Below, piece after piece: positions 38,871 through 47,147 of a stretch of 64,000 nucleotides of DNA. The stretch spans positions 43,873 through 107,872 of the forward strand of contig JBGPBV010000002.1 of assembly GCA_041481445.1 (NCBI GenBank), written 5' to 3'. Each line of letters opens with the position of its first letter. The first letter of the stretch is position 1. The notes under the pieces were generated by a model that ran no database searches, was not told the DNA's origin, and worked only from the letters and a program-made list of their open reading frames with translations. Made by a program: the position numbers and the translations under genes. The stretch is from AA29 sp041481445 (GTDB lineage Bacteria; Acidobacteriota; Vicinamibacteria; Fen-336).

Positions 38871-39299
38871 GTGAGCGATCGCATCTACGAAGTGCTGTTC
38901 ATCGCCGACCCCAACCTCAGCGAGCCGGACGTGGACAAGCTGGCGGAGACCGTCCAGGGCTACGCGGAGAAGGAAGGCGCCAAGACCCAGAAGGTCGAGA
39001 AGTGGGGCAAGAAGCGCCTGGCCTACGACGTCAAGAAGCACCGCGAGGGCTACTACGTCCTCCTGGTGGTGGAGGCGCGGCCCGAGATGGTGAAGGAGCT
39101 GGAGCGTCGCATGCGCGTCGCCGACGGCGTGGTCAAGTTCATCACCGTGCGCGTGGACGAGGACCTGCGCAAGGCCGAGCGCCGGAAGGCACAGCGCGCG
39201 GTCGAGGCCGAGAAGAAGCGTGCCCTCGGCATCGTCGACCGCTCGGACCGCGACCGCGGCTCCGAACGCGGCGTGGAAGGTGAGGGGGTGCTCTCGTGA
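38871..39299 (+). CDS. rpsF: 30S ribosomal protein S6
   Basis: 142 residues. RIYEVLFIADPNLSEPDVDKL and KWGKKRLAYDVKKHREGYYVLLVVEA are the conserved ferredoxin-like fold. A charged tail from about 105 onward extends it beyond the usual 95-110 residues. GTG start at 38871, preceded by AAGGAGGATC. The stop overlaps the rpsR start. Confidence 0.97.
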   Translation: MSDRIYEVLFIADPNLSEPDVDKLAETVQGYAEKEGAKTQKVEKWGKKRLAYDVKKHREGYYVLLVVEARPEMVKELERRMRVADGVVKFITVRVDEDLRKAERRKAQRAVEAEKKRALGIVDRSDRDRGSERGVEGEGVLS

Positions 39300-39631
39300 G
39301 CTTTGGTGGCGGCGGACTGCGCGGAGGTGGAGGCGGGGGCCGCGGCGGAGCGGGCGGAGCCGGCGGGCGTGGGGGAGCGGCGGGCGGGAAGGGCGGCAAG
39401 GACGCCGGCAAGCGCTACTTCTTCCGGCGCCGCAAGGTCTGCAAGTTCTGCGCGGACAAGATCGACTACATCGACTACAAGGACGTGAAGCTGCTCTCCG
39501 GCTTCGTGCCCGAGCGCGGCAAGGTCCTGCCGCGGCGCATGTTCGGCACCTGTGCCGAGCACCAGCGGAAGCTCACGCTGGCCATCAAGCGGGCGCGCAA
39601 CATCGCGCTCCTGCCTTTCGCCGCGGACTGA
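39296..39631 (+). CDS. rpsR: 30S ribosomal protein S18 with Gly-rich N-terminus and zinc-type Cys
   Basis: 111 residues. The first 37 are a Gly-rich extension (GGRGGAGGAGGRGGAAGGKGG). The S18 core follows: KRYFFRRRKVCKFCADKIDYIDYKD, VPERGKVLPRRMFGTCAEHQRKL, AIKRARNIALLPFAAD. The CxxC with a later CxxH suggests the zinc-binding form. GTG at 39296 overlaps the rpsF stop. S6 and S18 bind as a pair to 16S rRNA. Confidence 0.96.
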   Translation: MSFGGGGLRGGGGGGRGGAGGAGGRGGAAGGKGGKDAGKRYFFRRRKVCKFCADKIDYIDYKDVKLLSGFVPERGKVLPRRMFGTCAEHQRKLTLAIKRARNIALLPFAAD

Positions 39632-39686
39632 GGGAGGACCGGCGGAGCGCGGCCGGGGCCGCCTCCGCCCGCCCGGACCAGGTTCG

Positions 39687-40643
39687 ATGACCGACTCGTC
39701 GTTGACGGCGCGCGTCCGAGAGAGGCCCGAGCCACGCACCGGCGGGGCCCTGGGGGCGGCCCTCGTCTCCGCCCTCATGTTCGGCGCTTTCGTGCGGCTG
39801 CCCCTGCTCCTGCCCCTGGCCCTGCTCGCCCCCCTTCCGCTCCTCGTCGTCCGCCTGCGCTCGGGACCGGTGGCGGCGGGACTGGCCACGGTCTCGGCGG
39901 CGGCGCTGCTGGCGGCGGTGCTGGCCGGCGGGCAGGGACTCGCGTACCTGATGCTGGTGGCGCCCGTGCTCCTCATCGGGGAATCGATGGCGCGCGGCCG
40001 CGGGATGCTGAGGGGCTGCGGGTGGGCTTTCGCGATCCTGGCCCTGGAGATCGGCACCGCGCTCGTGTTCGCGAACGAGCAGATGGAGGCGATGGCCCTC
40101 GCCCCCTTCGAGCACTCCCGCTCGCCCGAGTTCCTGGAGGGGATGAAATCGAGCATGCCGCCCGAGCAGGTCGAGGCCTTCAGCGAGCAGGTGGCCACGA
40201 CCTACGACGCCATGCGCGTGATCTATCCCGCCGCCTACATCATCAGCGTGGCCGTGATCGTGCTCCTCAACGCCTCCCTGCTGCGGCTCTACCTCCGGCG
40301 TCGGGACCCGGGCTGGCTCGACGCCGGCGAGTTCGAGTCGGTGCGCTGGCCGTTCGTGCTCGCGGTGGCGTTCGTGGCCAGCGGCCTGGCCGTGCTGTCG
40401 CCCACCCTGCGGCCGGCCGCCTACAACGGCCTCCTCGTCCTGGCCTTCTTCTTCGCCCTGCAGGGGCTGGCCGTCGTCTCGTTCTACGCCCAGCGCCTGG
40501 CCGCGCCGCCGCTCTTGCGGGCGGCGGTGCTGGTGCTCGTGCTGATCAACCCGTGGGCCCCCCAGATCCTGGCCCTCATCGGCCTGTTCGACATCTGGTT
40601 CGACTTCCGCAAGTGGGCGGAGCCCCCCGAGGCCCGTGCCTGA
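39687..40643 (+). CDS. DUF2232 membrane protein (YybS-like)
   Basis: 318 residues with about eight hydrophobic segments and a soluble loop (about 130-170) between them. It fits the DUF2232 family, which in many bacteria sits between rpsR and rplI as here. TYDAMRVIYPAAYIISVAV and WAPQILALIGLFDIWFDFRKW near the C-terminus match the family end. The function is unknown. ATG at 39687, 55 bp after rpsR. Confidence 0.8.
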   Translation: MTDSSLTARVRERPEPRTGGALGAALVSALMFGAFVRLPLLLPLALLAPLPLLVVRLRSGPVAAGLATVSAAALLAAVLAGGQGLAYLMLVAPVLLIGESMARGRGMLRGCGWAFAILALEIGTALVFANEQMEAMALAPFEHSRSPEFLEGMKSSMPPEQVEAFSEQVATTYDAMRVIYPAAYIISVAVIVLLNASLLRLYLRRRDPGWLDAGEFESVRWPFVLAVAFVASGLAVLSPTLRPAAYNGLLVLAFFFALQGLAVVSFYAQRLAAPPLLRAAVLVLVLINPWAPQILALIGLFDIWFDFRKWAEPPEARA

Positions 40644-40673
40644 GCCACTCGTGAACATCGTCAGGAGGACTCG

Positions 40674-41120
40674 ATGGACGTGATTCTTCGAAGCGACGTC
40701 GCCAAGCTCGGCCGCCGCGGCGACGTCGTCAAGGTGGCCGAGGGCTACGGGCGCAACTACCTGCTCCCGCGCGGCCTGGCCATGCAGGTGACCGACGCCA
40801 ACAAGGCCATGATCGCCAAGGAGCACAAGGCCCACGATCTGCGCGTGGCCAAGGAGAAGGCCGAGTTCCAGGTGGTGGCCGAGAAGATCGCGACCCTGCG
40901 CTACATCGCGCCGCGCAAGGTGGGCGAGAACGACGTGCTCTACGGCTCGGTGACCTCCGGCGACATCGCCGACTTCCTGAAGAACAAGGGCGTCGACATC
41001 GACAAGCGCAAGATCCAGCTCGACGAGCCGATCAAGAAGCTCGGCGAGCACGAGGTGGCGGTCAAGCTCCATCCCGAGGTCTCCGCGAACATTCGCGTGC
41101 TCGTCACCAAGGAGGGCTGA
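40674..41120 (+). CDS. rplI: 50S ribosomal protein L9
   Basis: 148 residues, standard length. MDVILRSDVAKLGRRGDVVKVAEGYGRNYLLPRGLAM is the N-terminal RNA-binding domain, then a long helix and the C-terminal domain (NDVLYGSVTSGDIADFL, LGEHEVAVKLHPEV). AGGAGGACTCG precedes the ATG. It lies in the rpsF operon. Confidence 0.97.
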   Translation: MDVILRSDVAKLGRRGDVVKVAEGYGRNYLLPRGLAMQVTDANKAMIAKEHKAHDLRVAKEKAEFQVVAEKIATLRYIAPRKVGENDVLYGSVTSGDIADFLKNKGVDIDKRKIQLDEPIKKLGEHEVAVKLHPEVSANIRVLVTKEG

Positions 41121-41147
41121 GGCCGGCCCGCGGCGTCGTGACAGAAA

Positions 41148-41181
41148 TCACGTGACGCCGAGCGGCCGCGCGGAGTAGGAT
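41148..41181 (+). promoter_or_regulatory. dnaB promoter with overlapping palindrome TCACGTGA
   Basis: A -35 like GTGACG (41152-41157) and -10 TAGGAT (41176-41181) are 18 bp apart. A perfect 8 bp palindrome, TCACGTGA (41148-41155), overlaps the -35, and GTGA-cagaaa-TCAC just upstream extends the symmetry. The start near 41188 gives a 14 nt leader with GAGGAT before the TTG. Confidence 0.4.
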
Positions 41182-41201
41182 TTCCTCTCTCCCGAGGATC
41201 C

Positions 41202-42551
41202 TTGGCCACCGACGTCGTCCCCAGAGACAACCGCACGCTTCCGCACAACGCGGAGGCGGAGAGAACCGTGCTGGGCGCGGTCCTCGTCGACAACGCCGCC
41301 TTCAACTCCGCGGCCGAGGTCCTCTCCCGGAACGACTTCTACCGCGAGGCGCACCGCCGCGTCTTCGACGCCATGGCCGCCCTGGCCGAGCGCAGCCAGC
41401 CGATCGACCTCGTCACCCTGAAGGACGAGCTGGTGCGCATGCAGTCCCTGGAGGCGGCGGGCGGGGCCGCCTACCTGGCCGGCCTCGTGGACGGCATGCC
41501 GCGCATCACGAGCGTGGAGCCGTGGAGCCGCATCATCAAGGAGAAGGCGGTCCTCCGGAACCTGATCCACGCCTCCAACCGCATCGCGCAGTCCTGCTAC
41601 GAGGCGGAGGACGAGGCCGCCCTCATCCTCGACCGCGCGGAGAAAGCGATCTTCGACATCGCCGAGCACCGCGTCCGCCAGGGCTTCGTGGGCATCCGCG
41701 AGATCGTCAAGGAGAGCTTCCGCACCATCGACCAGCTCTCCCAGAGCAAGGAGCTGGTCACCGGCCTGCCCACCGGCTTCGTGGACCTCGACGAGCGCAC
41801 GAGCGGCCTGCAGAAGGGCGACCTCATCATCGTGGCCGCGCGTCCGGCGATGGGGAAGACATCCCTCTGCCTCAACATCGCGCAGTACGCGGCCCGCAAG
41901 ACCGGAGAGACGGTCGGGCTCTTCTCCCTGGAGATGGCCAAGGAGCAGCTCGTGCTGCGTATGCTCTGCGCGGACGCGCGGGTGGACGCGCACCGGCTCC
42001 GCACGGGCAACCTCCAGGAGAAGGACTGGGCGCGGCTGGCCAAGTCCTACGCGGAGCTGTCCGCCTCCAAGATCTTCATCGACGACTCGGCCACCCTCAC
42101 CCCCCTCGAGATGCGCGCCAAGAGCCGCCGGCTCAAGGCCGAGCACGGCCTCGGCCTCGTCGTGGTGGACTACCTCCAGCTCATGACCGGGGCGGGGCGC
42201 GTCGAGAACCGGCAGCAGGAGGTCTCTTCGATCAGCCGCTCGCTCAAGGGCCTGGCCAAGGAGCTCTCGGTGCCGGTGATCGCGCTCAGCCAGCTCTCGC
42301 GCGCCCCGGAGGCGCGTACGGAGAAGCGGCCCCAGCTCTCCGACCTCCGCGAGTCGGGCGGCATCGAGCAGGACGCCGACGTCGTGATGTTCATCTACCG
42401 CGAAGAGGAGTACAAGGCGAGCGAGGAGAACCACGGCCTGGCCGAGATCATCATCGGCAAGCAGCGCAACGGCCCCACCGGCACCATCAAGCTCGCCTTC
42501 CTCAAGGAGTTCACCCGCTTCGAGAACTTCGACTGGCGGGCGGGGTCCTGA
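41202..42551 (+). CDS. dnaB: Replicative DNA helicase
   Basis: 449 residues, full length. It unwinds DNA at the replication fork. N-terminal domain: PHNAEAERTVLGAVLVDN; C-terminal RecA-like ATPase: LQKGDLIIVAARPAMGKTSLCLNIAQYA (Walker A), GLFSLEMAKEQLVLRML, GLVVVDYLQLM (Walker B), and QLSDLRESGGIEQDADVVMFI. There is no intein. TTG start at 41202 is supported by the short leader with GAGGAT and by family alignment. Confidence 0.97.
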   Translation: MATDVVPRDNRTLPHNAEAERTVLGAVLVDNAAFNSAAEVLSRNDFYREAHRRVFDAMAALAERSQPIDLVTLKDELVRMQSLEAAGGAAYLAGLVDGMPRITSVEPWSRIIKEKAVLRNLIHASNRIAQSCYEAEDEAALILDRAEKAIFDIAEHRVRQGFVGIREIVKESFRTIDQLSQSKELVTGLPTGFVDLDERTSGLQKGDLIIVAARPAMGKTSLCLNIAQYAARKTGETVGLFSLEMAKEQLVLRMLCADARVDAHRLRTGNLQEKDWARLAKSYAELSASKIFIDDSATLTPLEMRAKSRRLKAEHGLGLVVVDYLQLMTGAGRVENRQQEVSSISRSLKGLAKELSVPVIALSQLSRAPEARTEKRPQLSDLRESGGIEQDADVVMFIYREEEYKASEENHGLAEIIIGKQRNGPTGTIKLAFLKEFTRFENFDWRAGS

Positions 42552-42611
42552 TCGCCGGAGCTCCTCGACCGGAGGTCTTCGCGGCGGCGCCGGCCAGGTC
42601 GCCCCTTGCTC

Positions 42612-43643
42612 TCAGCGCGCCGGCTCGACCGGGGTCGGGGCCGGCAGCGTGAGGCCGCGGCGGGCGACGACGCGCCGCAGCCGGTCCGGATGGTCGGAGA
42701 TGAGACCGTCCACGCCCGCGGTCATCAGGGCGTCCATCTCCGGCTCCTCGTTCACCGTCCAGGCGACGACCTTCAGCCCCTCGGCGTGCGCCTCCGCCAC
42801 CGCGGCGGGCGTGAGGTCGCGGGCGTTGGGCGACCACACCGCGCATCCGGCGGCATGGGCCAGCTTCGGCACCGACCCCCCGAAGTCGTCCGCGTCGAGA
42901 CCGCCCAGCCAGGGCGACGGCCCCGCCCGGCCCGCCTGCACGTTGTCGTCGCCCGGCTGCTGCGTGGTGAGGCAGACCGTCGCGATCTCGGGCGCGACTG
43001 CGCGCGCGTGGCGCAGCGTCCTCCAGTCGAAGGACTGCAGCGTCGTACGGGCGCCCATGCCCGCCTCGCGGACCACCGCGATCACCGCCTCCACGAAGCG
43101 CTCGGGGGGCGCCGTCTGCTCGGGATGGCCGGGATCGAGCTTGGTCTCGACGTTGAAGCGCACGCTCGCGTTCTTCGCCCTCCGCGCCAGCGCGAACACG
43201 TCGGCCAGCCTCGGGATGCGCTGGCCGTCCACCGCCACCTGGTCGGGGAAGCGCGCGGCGTAGGGCGTGCCCGGCCGCAGCCGTCCCACGTCGTAGCGGC
43301 GCACCTCGTCCAGCGTCAGCTCGCGGATGACGGGGCCGGGCGCGCCGATCCACCGTCCGGCGGCGTCGCGGGTGAGGTCCGGGTTGAGCAGGGAGTCGTG
43401 GCTGACCACCACCACGCCGTCGCGGGTGACCCCCGTGTCCAGCTCCAGGGTGGTCACGCCCAGGGAGAGGGCGCGCGCGAAGGCGGCCAGCGTGTTCTCG
43501 GGAGCGAGGCCGCGGGCGCCCCGGTGGCCCTGGAGATCGAAGGGTCTCGGGCTGGCGCCCAGGGCGAGGGCGGCCGCCGCCGCCACCATCGACATGGCCG
43601 CGGGCGCGGTCGCCGCCCGCGCGATGAATCGCCGCCCGCTCAC
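42612..43643 (-). CDS. glpQ: Exported glycerophosphodiester phosphodiesterase
   Basis: 343 residues. The N-terminus SGRRFIARAA followed by a hydrophobic stretch resembles a twin-arginine signal. The TIM-barrel core has LQGHRGARGLAPENTLAAF (catalytic H and R), ELDTGVTRDGVVVVSHDSLLNPD, FNVETKL, LQSFDW and VDGLISDHPDR. It hydrolyses glycerophosphodiesters to glycerol-3-phosphate. GTG at 43643 overlaps the stop of the PilZ gene (GTGA), so the genes are coupled. Confidence 0.88.
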   Translation of the reverse strand: MSGRRFIARAATAPAAMSMVAAAAALALGASPRPFDLQGHRGARGLAPENTLAAFARALSLGVTTLELDTGVTRDGVVVVSHDSLLNPDLTRDAAGRWIGAPGPVIRELTLDEVRRYDVGRLRPGTPYAARFPDQVAVDGQRIPRLADVFALARRAKNASVRFNVETKLDPGHPEQTAPPERFVEAVIAVVREAGMGARTTLQSFDWRTLRHARAVAPEIATVCLTTQQPGDDNVQAGRAGPSPWLGGLDADDFGGSVPKLAHAAGCAVWSPNARDLTPAAVAEAHAEGLKVVAWTVNEEPEMDALMTAGVDGLISDHPDRLRRVVARRGLTLPAPTPVEPAR

Positions 43644-44320
43644 TCCCCGGTCGCGGTGCGCGCGGCCAGCGTCGCCAGGTACTCCCGCACCTGCCGGTCC
43701 CCGTCGCCGGTGAAGGCCTCGAACCGGAGGCCGACGTTCTCCTCGGCCGGCTGCCGCACGACCCGCGCGCGGCCCTCCACGGGATGGCTCAGGCCAGGGA
43801 GGGGGAGGCTCAGGTGGACGTCGTCTCCCGGGTGCAGCCGGAGATCCCGGCACTCGACCAGGACCCCGCCCGCGCTCATGTTCAGGGCCAGGCCTCGGTG
43901 CGCCGACGGCTTCGAGGGGAGGGTGGTCAGCACGTCGAACCGGACGGCGTAGCGGGCCTGCTTCCGGGTAGGGATGCCGAGCACGTCGACCAGGCGGTCG
44001 TCCCAGGACGGGCCGGACGGGAGCGGCAGGACGGTATCGATGCCGCTCTCCGCGCGGCTCGGGCCTTCGGCGGCCCCCTCGATCAGGGCGACGATCGAGA
44101 CCGGATGGGGCAGGGCCTGGGACCGCAGGGATTCGATGAGCGCAAGGGCGCCCGCCAGGTGCAGGTCGACCACCACGACGTTCGGCTCCGTGGAGAGGGC
44201 GAGCGCGCGAGCCTCGTCGACCCGGTCCGCGACGTAGCGCTCGAGGTCGTCGCGCCAGAACAGCGTCCGGCTGAGGTCCGATTCGAGGTCCGGCCTCGCA
44301 CAAACGAGTACGGTCGTCAC
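43640..44320 (-). CDS. Receiver-like N-terminus with PilZ c-di-GMP-binding domain
   Basis: 226 residues. Residues 1-105 look like a response-regulator fold (MTTVLVCARPDLESDLSRTL, VVVVDLHLAGALALIESL). Residues about 115-215 are PilZ with RKQARYAVRF (RxxxR) and LNMSAGGVLVE ([D/N]xSxxG), both c-di-GMP motifs intact. It is probably a c-di-GMP effector. GTG at 44320; TAGGGT 9 nt upstream suggests a leaderless mRNA. Confidence 0.8.
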   Translation of the reverse strand: MTTVLVCARPDLESDLSRTLFWRDDLERYVADRVDEARALALSTEPNVVVVDLHLAGALALIESLRSQALPHPVSIVALIEGAAEGPSRAESGIDTVLPLPSGPSWDDRLVDVLGIPTRKQARYAVRFDVLTTLPSKPSAHRGLALNMSAGGVLVECRDLRLHPGDDVHLSLPLPGLSHPVEGRARVVRQPAEENVGLRFEAFTGDGDRQVREYLATLAARTATGE

Positions 44321-44434
44321 CGCGTCAAGACCCTACCACACGCGGCCGCCGGCGCCCAGGCCGCCACTGCCATCGATCGCGTCGAGGCCTCCTCGGCCCC
44401 GCACCCCGGGGCGCGTGTTCTAACATGGCGGCAT

Positions 44435-45610
44435 ATGCATCGAGACCGGGCGGCGGCGGAAGAGGCCCTCCGCCATCTCCGCCCGGCGCGCGCGCGCATC
44501 GACCTCGACCGCCTGGCCGCGAACTACCGTGCCCTGCGCGCGCTCGTCCCCGCCCCGGTGATGCCGGTGGTCAAGGCGGACGCCTACGGCCACGGGGCGG
44601 CCACGGTCGCGCGGCGGCTGGTGGAGGACGGCGCGCCGATCCTCGCTGTCGCCTACGTCGAGGAGGCGGTGGCCCTGCGCGAGGCCGGCCTCAGCGTTCC
44701 CTTGGTGGTCCTGGCTGCGTTCGGTCCCGGCCAGGAGCGCGCGATCCACCAGCACCACCTCACCCCCGTCGTCTCCACCCCCCGCACCCTGGAGGCGGTG
44801 CTGGGCCCCGCGCGCGAAGGGCGTCGGCCCCTGGCCGTCCATCTCAAGGTCGACACCGGGATGAGCCGGCTCGGCTTCACCAAGGACGCGTTCGTGGAGG
44901 CGGCCCAGCGGCTGAGCGAGGCCAAGGGGATCGCCCTCGACGGCGTGATGACCCACCTGGCCGCCGCGGACGAGGACCGGGACGCCACCGAGCGCCAGCT
45001 CGACCGCTTCGACGAGGCGGTGGCGGCGCTGGGCCAGCGGGGCATCCGGCCGCCGTACGTTCATGCCTGCAACAGCGCCGGGCTCGCCTCCTTCCGGCCA
45101 AGCCACACCCTGGTGCGGCCGGGCCTCCTCCTCTATGGAATCCGGCCACGCCCGCTCTCGCCGGAGGTGGACGTGAAGCCGGTCATGACGGTGTCGGCCG
45201 ACCTCGCTCTCGTGAAGGAGATCCCGGCGGGGACGCCCGTGTCCTACGGCGGCCGATGGGTCGCGCCGCGGCCGTCGCGCATCGGTACCCTCCCGATCGG
45301 CTATGCGGACGGTGTCCCTCGGACCGACGGCATGCGCGACCACGGCGCGTTCCTGGTGCGGGGCGCCCGCGCGCCCGTGCGCGGCACGGTGTGCATGGAC
45401 CTCACGATGGTGGACCTCACGGACCGGCCGGAGGTGGGCGAGGGCGACGAGGCGATCCTGGTCGGCGACGAGCCCGACGCCTGGCAGGTGGCGGGCTGGG
45501 CCGGCACCAACGCCTGGGAGGTCGTCACGCGCATCGGCCCCCGGGTGCCCCGCGTCTTCGTCGAGTCCGGCCGCGTGACGGGCGTCCAGTCCCCGTTTGT
45601 CCGGGGCTGA
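44435..45610 (+). CDS. alr: Alanine racemase
   Basis: 391 residues. It makes D-alanine for peptidoglycan. RARIDLDRLAANYRALR and the PLP-lysine motif VVKADAYGHGAA are at the N-terminus; HLKVDTGMSRLGF, HACNSAGLASF, RPGLLLYG, GTPVSYGGRWVA and RGTVCMDLTMVDLT follow. ATG at 44435 is 8 nt after TAACAT (44421-44426), a leaderless-type start; no Shine-Dalgarno is seen. Confidence 0.95.
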   Translation: MHRDRAAAEEALRHLRPARARIDLDRLAANYRALRALVPAPVMPVVKADAYGHGAATVARRLVEDGAPILAVAYVEEAVALREAGLSVPLVVLAAFGPGQERAIHQHHLTPVVSTPRTLEAVLGPAREGRRPLAVHLKVDTGMSRLGFTKDAFVEAAQRLSEAKGIALDGVMTHLAAADEDRDATERQLDRFDEAVAALGQRGIRPPYVHACNSAGLASFRPSHTLVRPGLLLYGIRPRPLSPEVDVKPVMTVSADLALVKEIPAGTPVSYGGRWVAPRPSRIGTLPIGYADGVPRTDGMRDHGAFLVRGARAPVRGTVCMDLTMVDLTDRPEVGEGDEAILVGDEPDAWQVAGWAGTNAWEVVTRIGPRVPRVFVESGRVTGVQSPFVRG

Positions 45611-45626
45611 CCGCATACTGCCGGCC

Positions 45627-47009
45627 ATGGTGGCATCCGCGAAGTTCAAGACCGTCTTCGGCTGTCAGGCCTGCGGGTTCGAGAGCAGCAAGTGGCTGGG
45701 CCGCTGCCCCGACTGCGGCGAGTGGAACAGCTTCGTCGAGGAGCGCCAGGAGCTGCCGAGCGCCTCCGCCAAGGGCCGGGCGCCCTCCCCCTTCAAGGAC
45801 GCGGGGGGCCGGCCCCAGCCCTACGACGTCGTGGACGCGACGGACTCCCCGCGCATCCCCTCCGGCATCGGCGAGTTCGACCGCGTGCTCGGGGGCGGGA
45901 TCGTGCCCGGATCGATGGTCCTGATCGGCGGGGAGCCGGGCATCGGCAAGAGCACGCTGCTGCTCCAGGTCGCGCACCTCCTCGGCCGCCAGGGCGGCGC
46001 CGTCCTCTACGTGTCCGGCGAGGAGTCGGAGCGGCAGATCAAGATGCGGGGCGAGCGGCTCGGCCTGAGCGGGGCCGGCCTGTTCCTGATGGCGGAGACG
46101 AGCCTGGAGCGGATCCTGGAGCACGTGGACCAGCTCAAGCCGGCGGCGCTGGTCGTGGACTCCGTGCAGACGGTGTACTCGTCGCGCTTCCCCTCCGCCC
46201 CCGGCAGCATCAGCCAGGTGCGGGAGGTCGCCACCCAGCTCCTGATGATGGCCAAGGGGCGCGGGATCACCACCTTCCTCATCGGCCACGTCACCAAGGA
46301 CGGCGCCCTGGCCGGACCCAAGTCCCTCGAGCACATCGTGGACACCGTGCTGTACTTCGAGGGCGAGCGGCACCAGCACCATCGGATCGTGCGCGCGGTG
46401 AAGAACCGCTTCGGTGCCATCTCCGAGCTGGGCGTCTTCGAGATGACCGGCGCCGGGCTGCAGGCGGTGCCCAACCCGTCCGCGCTCTTCCTCTCCGAGC
46501 GGCTGGCGGGACGGCCGGGATCCGCGGTGGTGGCCACCGTCGAGGGGTCGCGTCCCATGCTCGTCGAGGTCCAGGCCCTGGTCTCCCCGACGTCGTTCGG
46601 CACGCCGCGGCGGATGGCCATAGGCCTCGACGCCAACCGCACGACGCTGCTCATGGCCGTCCTCGAGAAGCGCGTGGGCCTGCAGCTCCTCGGCGACGAC
46701 GTGTTCGTGAGCGTGGCCGGCGGCCTGGAGGTGGCGGAGCCCGCGGCCGACCTCGGGGTGGCGGCGGCCGTCGCCTCCTCCTTCCGCAACCGCGCGCTGC
46801 CCGCGCGGACGGCCGTGTTCGGCGAGGTCGGCCTGGGCGGCGAGGTCCGGGGCACGGGTCAGGCCGCCCTGCGCGTCCGCGAGGCGGCGCAGATGGGGTT
46901 CACGCGCTGCATCCTGCCCGCCCGCAACGTGCCGGACGACGTGGAGGGCATCCAGCTCGTGGGGGTGGGCACCCTGGAGGAGGCGCTCGAGCGGCTGGAG
47001 ACGGAGTGA
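45627..47009 (+). CDS. radA: DNA repair protein RadA
   Basis: 460 residues. N-terminal zinc finger FGCQACGFESSKWLGRCPDCGEW; RecA-like ATPase with GGEPGIGKSTLLLQ (Walker A), VLYVSGEES, LVVDSVQTVYS and the KNRFG motif (VKNRFGAISELGVFEM); C-terminal Lon-protease-like domain. RadA promotes branch migration in recombination. ATG at 45627 is 7 nt after CATACT (45614-45619), a leaderless-type start. Confidence 0.96.
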   Translation: MVASAKFKTVFGCQACGFESSKWLGRCPDCGEWNSFVEERQELPSASAKGRAPSPFKDAGGRPQPYDVVDATDSPRIPSGIGEFDRVLGGGIVPGSMVLIGGEPGIGKSTLLLQVAHLLGRQGGAVLYVSGEESERQIKMRGERLGLSGAGLFLMAETSLERILEHVDQLKPAALVVDSVQTVYSSRFPSAPGSISQVREVATQLLMMAKGRGITTFLIGHVTKDGALAGPKSLEHIVDTVLYFEGERHQHHRIVRAVKNRFGAISELGVFEMTGAGLQAVPNPSALFLSERLAGRPGSAVVATVEGSRPMLVEVQALVSPTSFGTPRRMAIGLDANRTTLLMAVLEKRVGLQLLGDDVFVSVAGGLEVAEPAADLGVAAAVASSFRNRALPARTAVFGEVGLGGEVRGTGQAALRVREAAQMGFTRCILPARNVPDDVEGIQLVGVGTLEEALERLETE

Positions 47010-47147
47010 CTGGCCCGGACGGCCCGAGACCGGTATATTGTGCCCGACCGTGAGGTGCATTCATCCCGGCGGAATTTCATCGGGGGTCTCCCGGCGGGGA
47101 TCCCCAGCGCGGGCGGCCGTTCCATCCGGCCCTCGAGAGGTCCCCCT

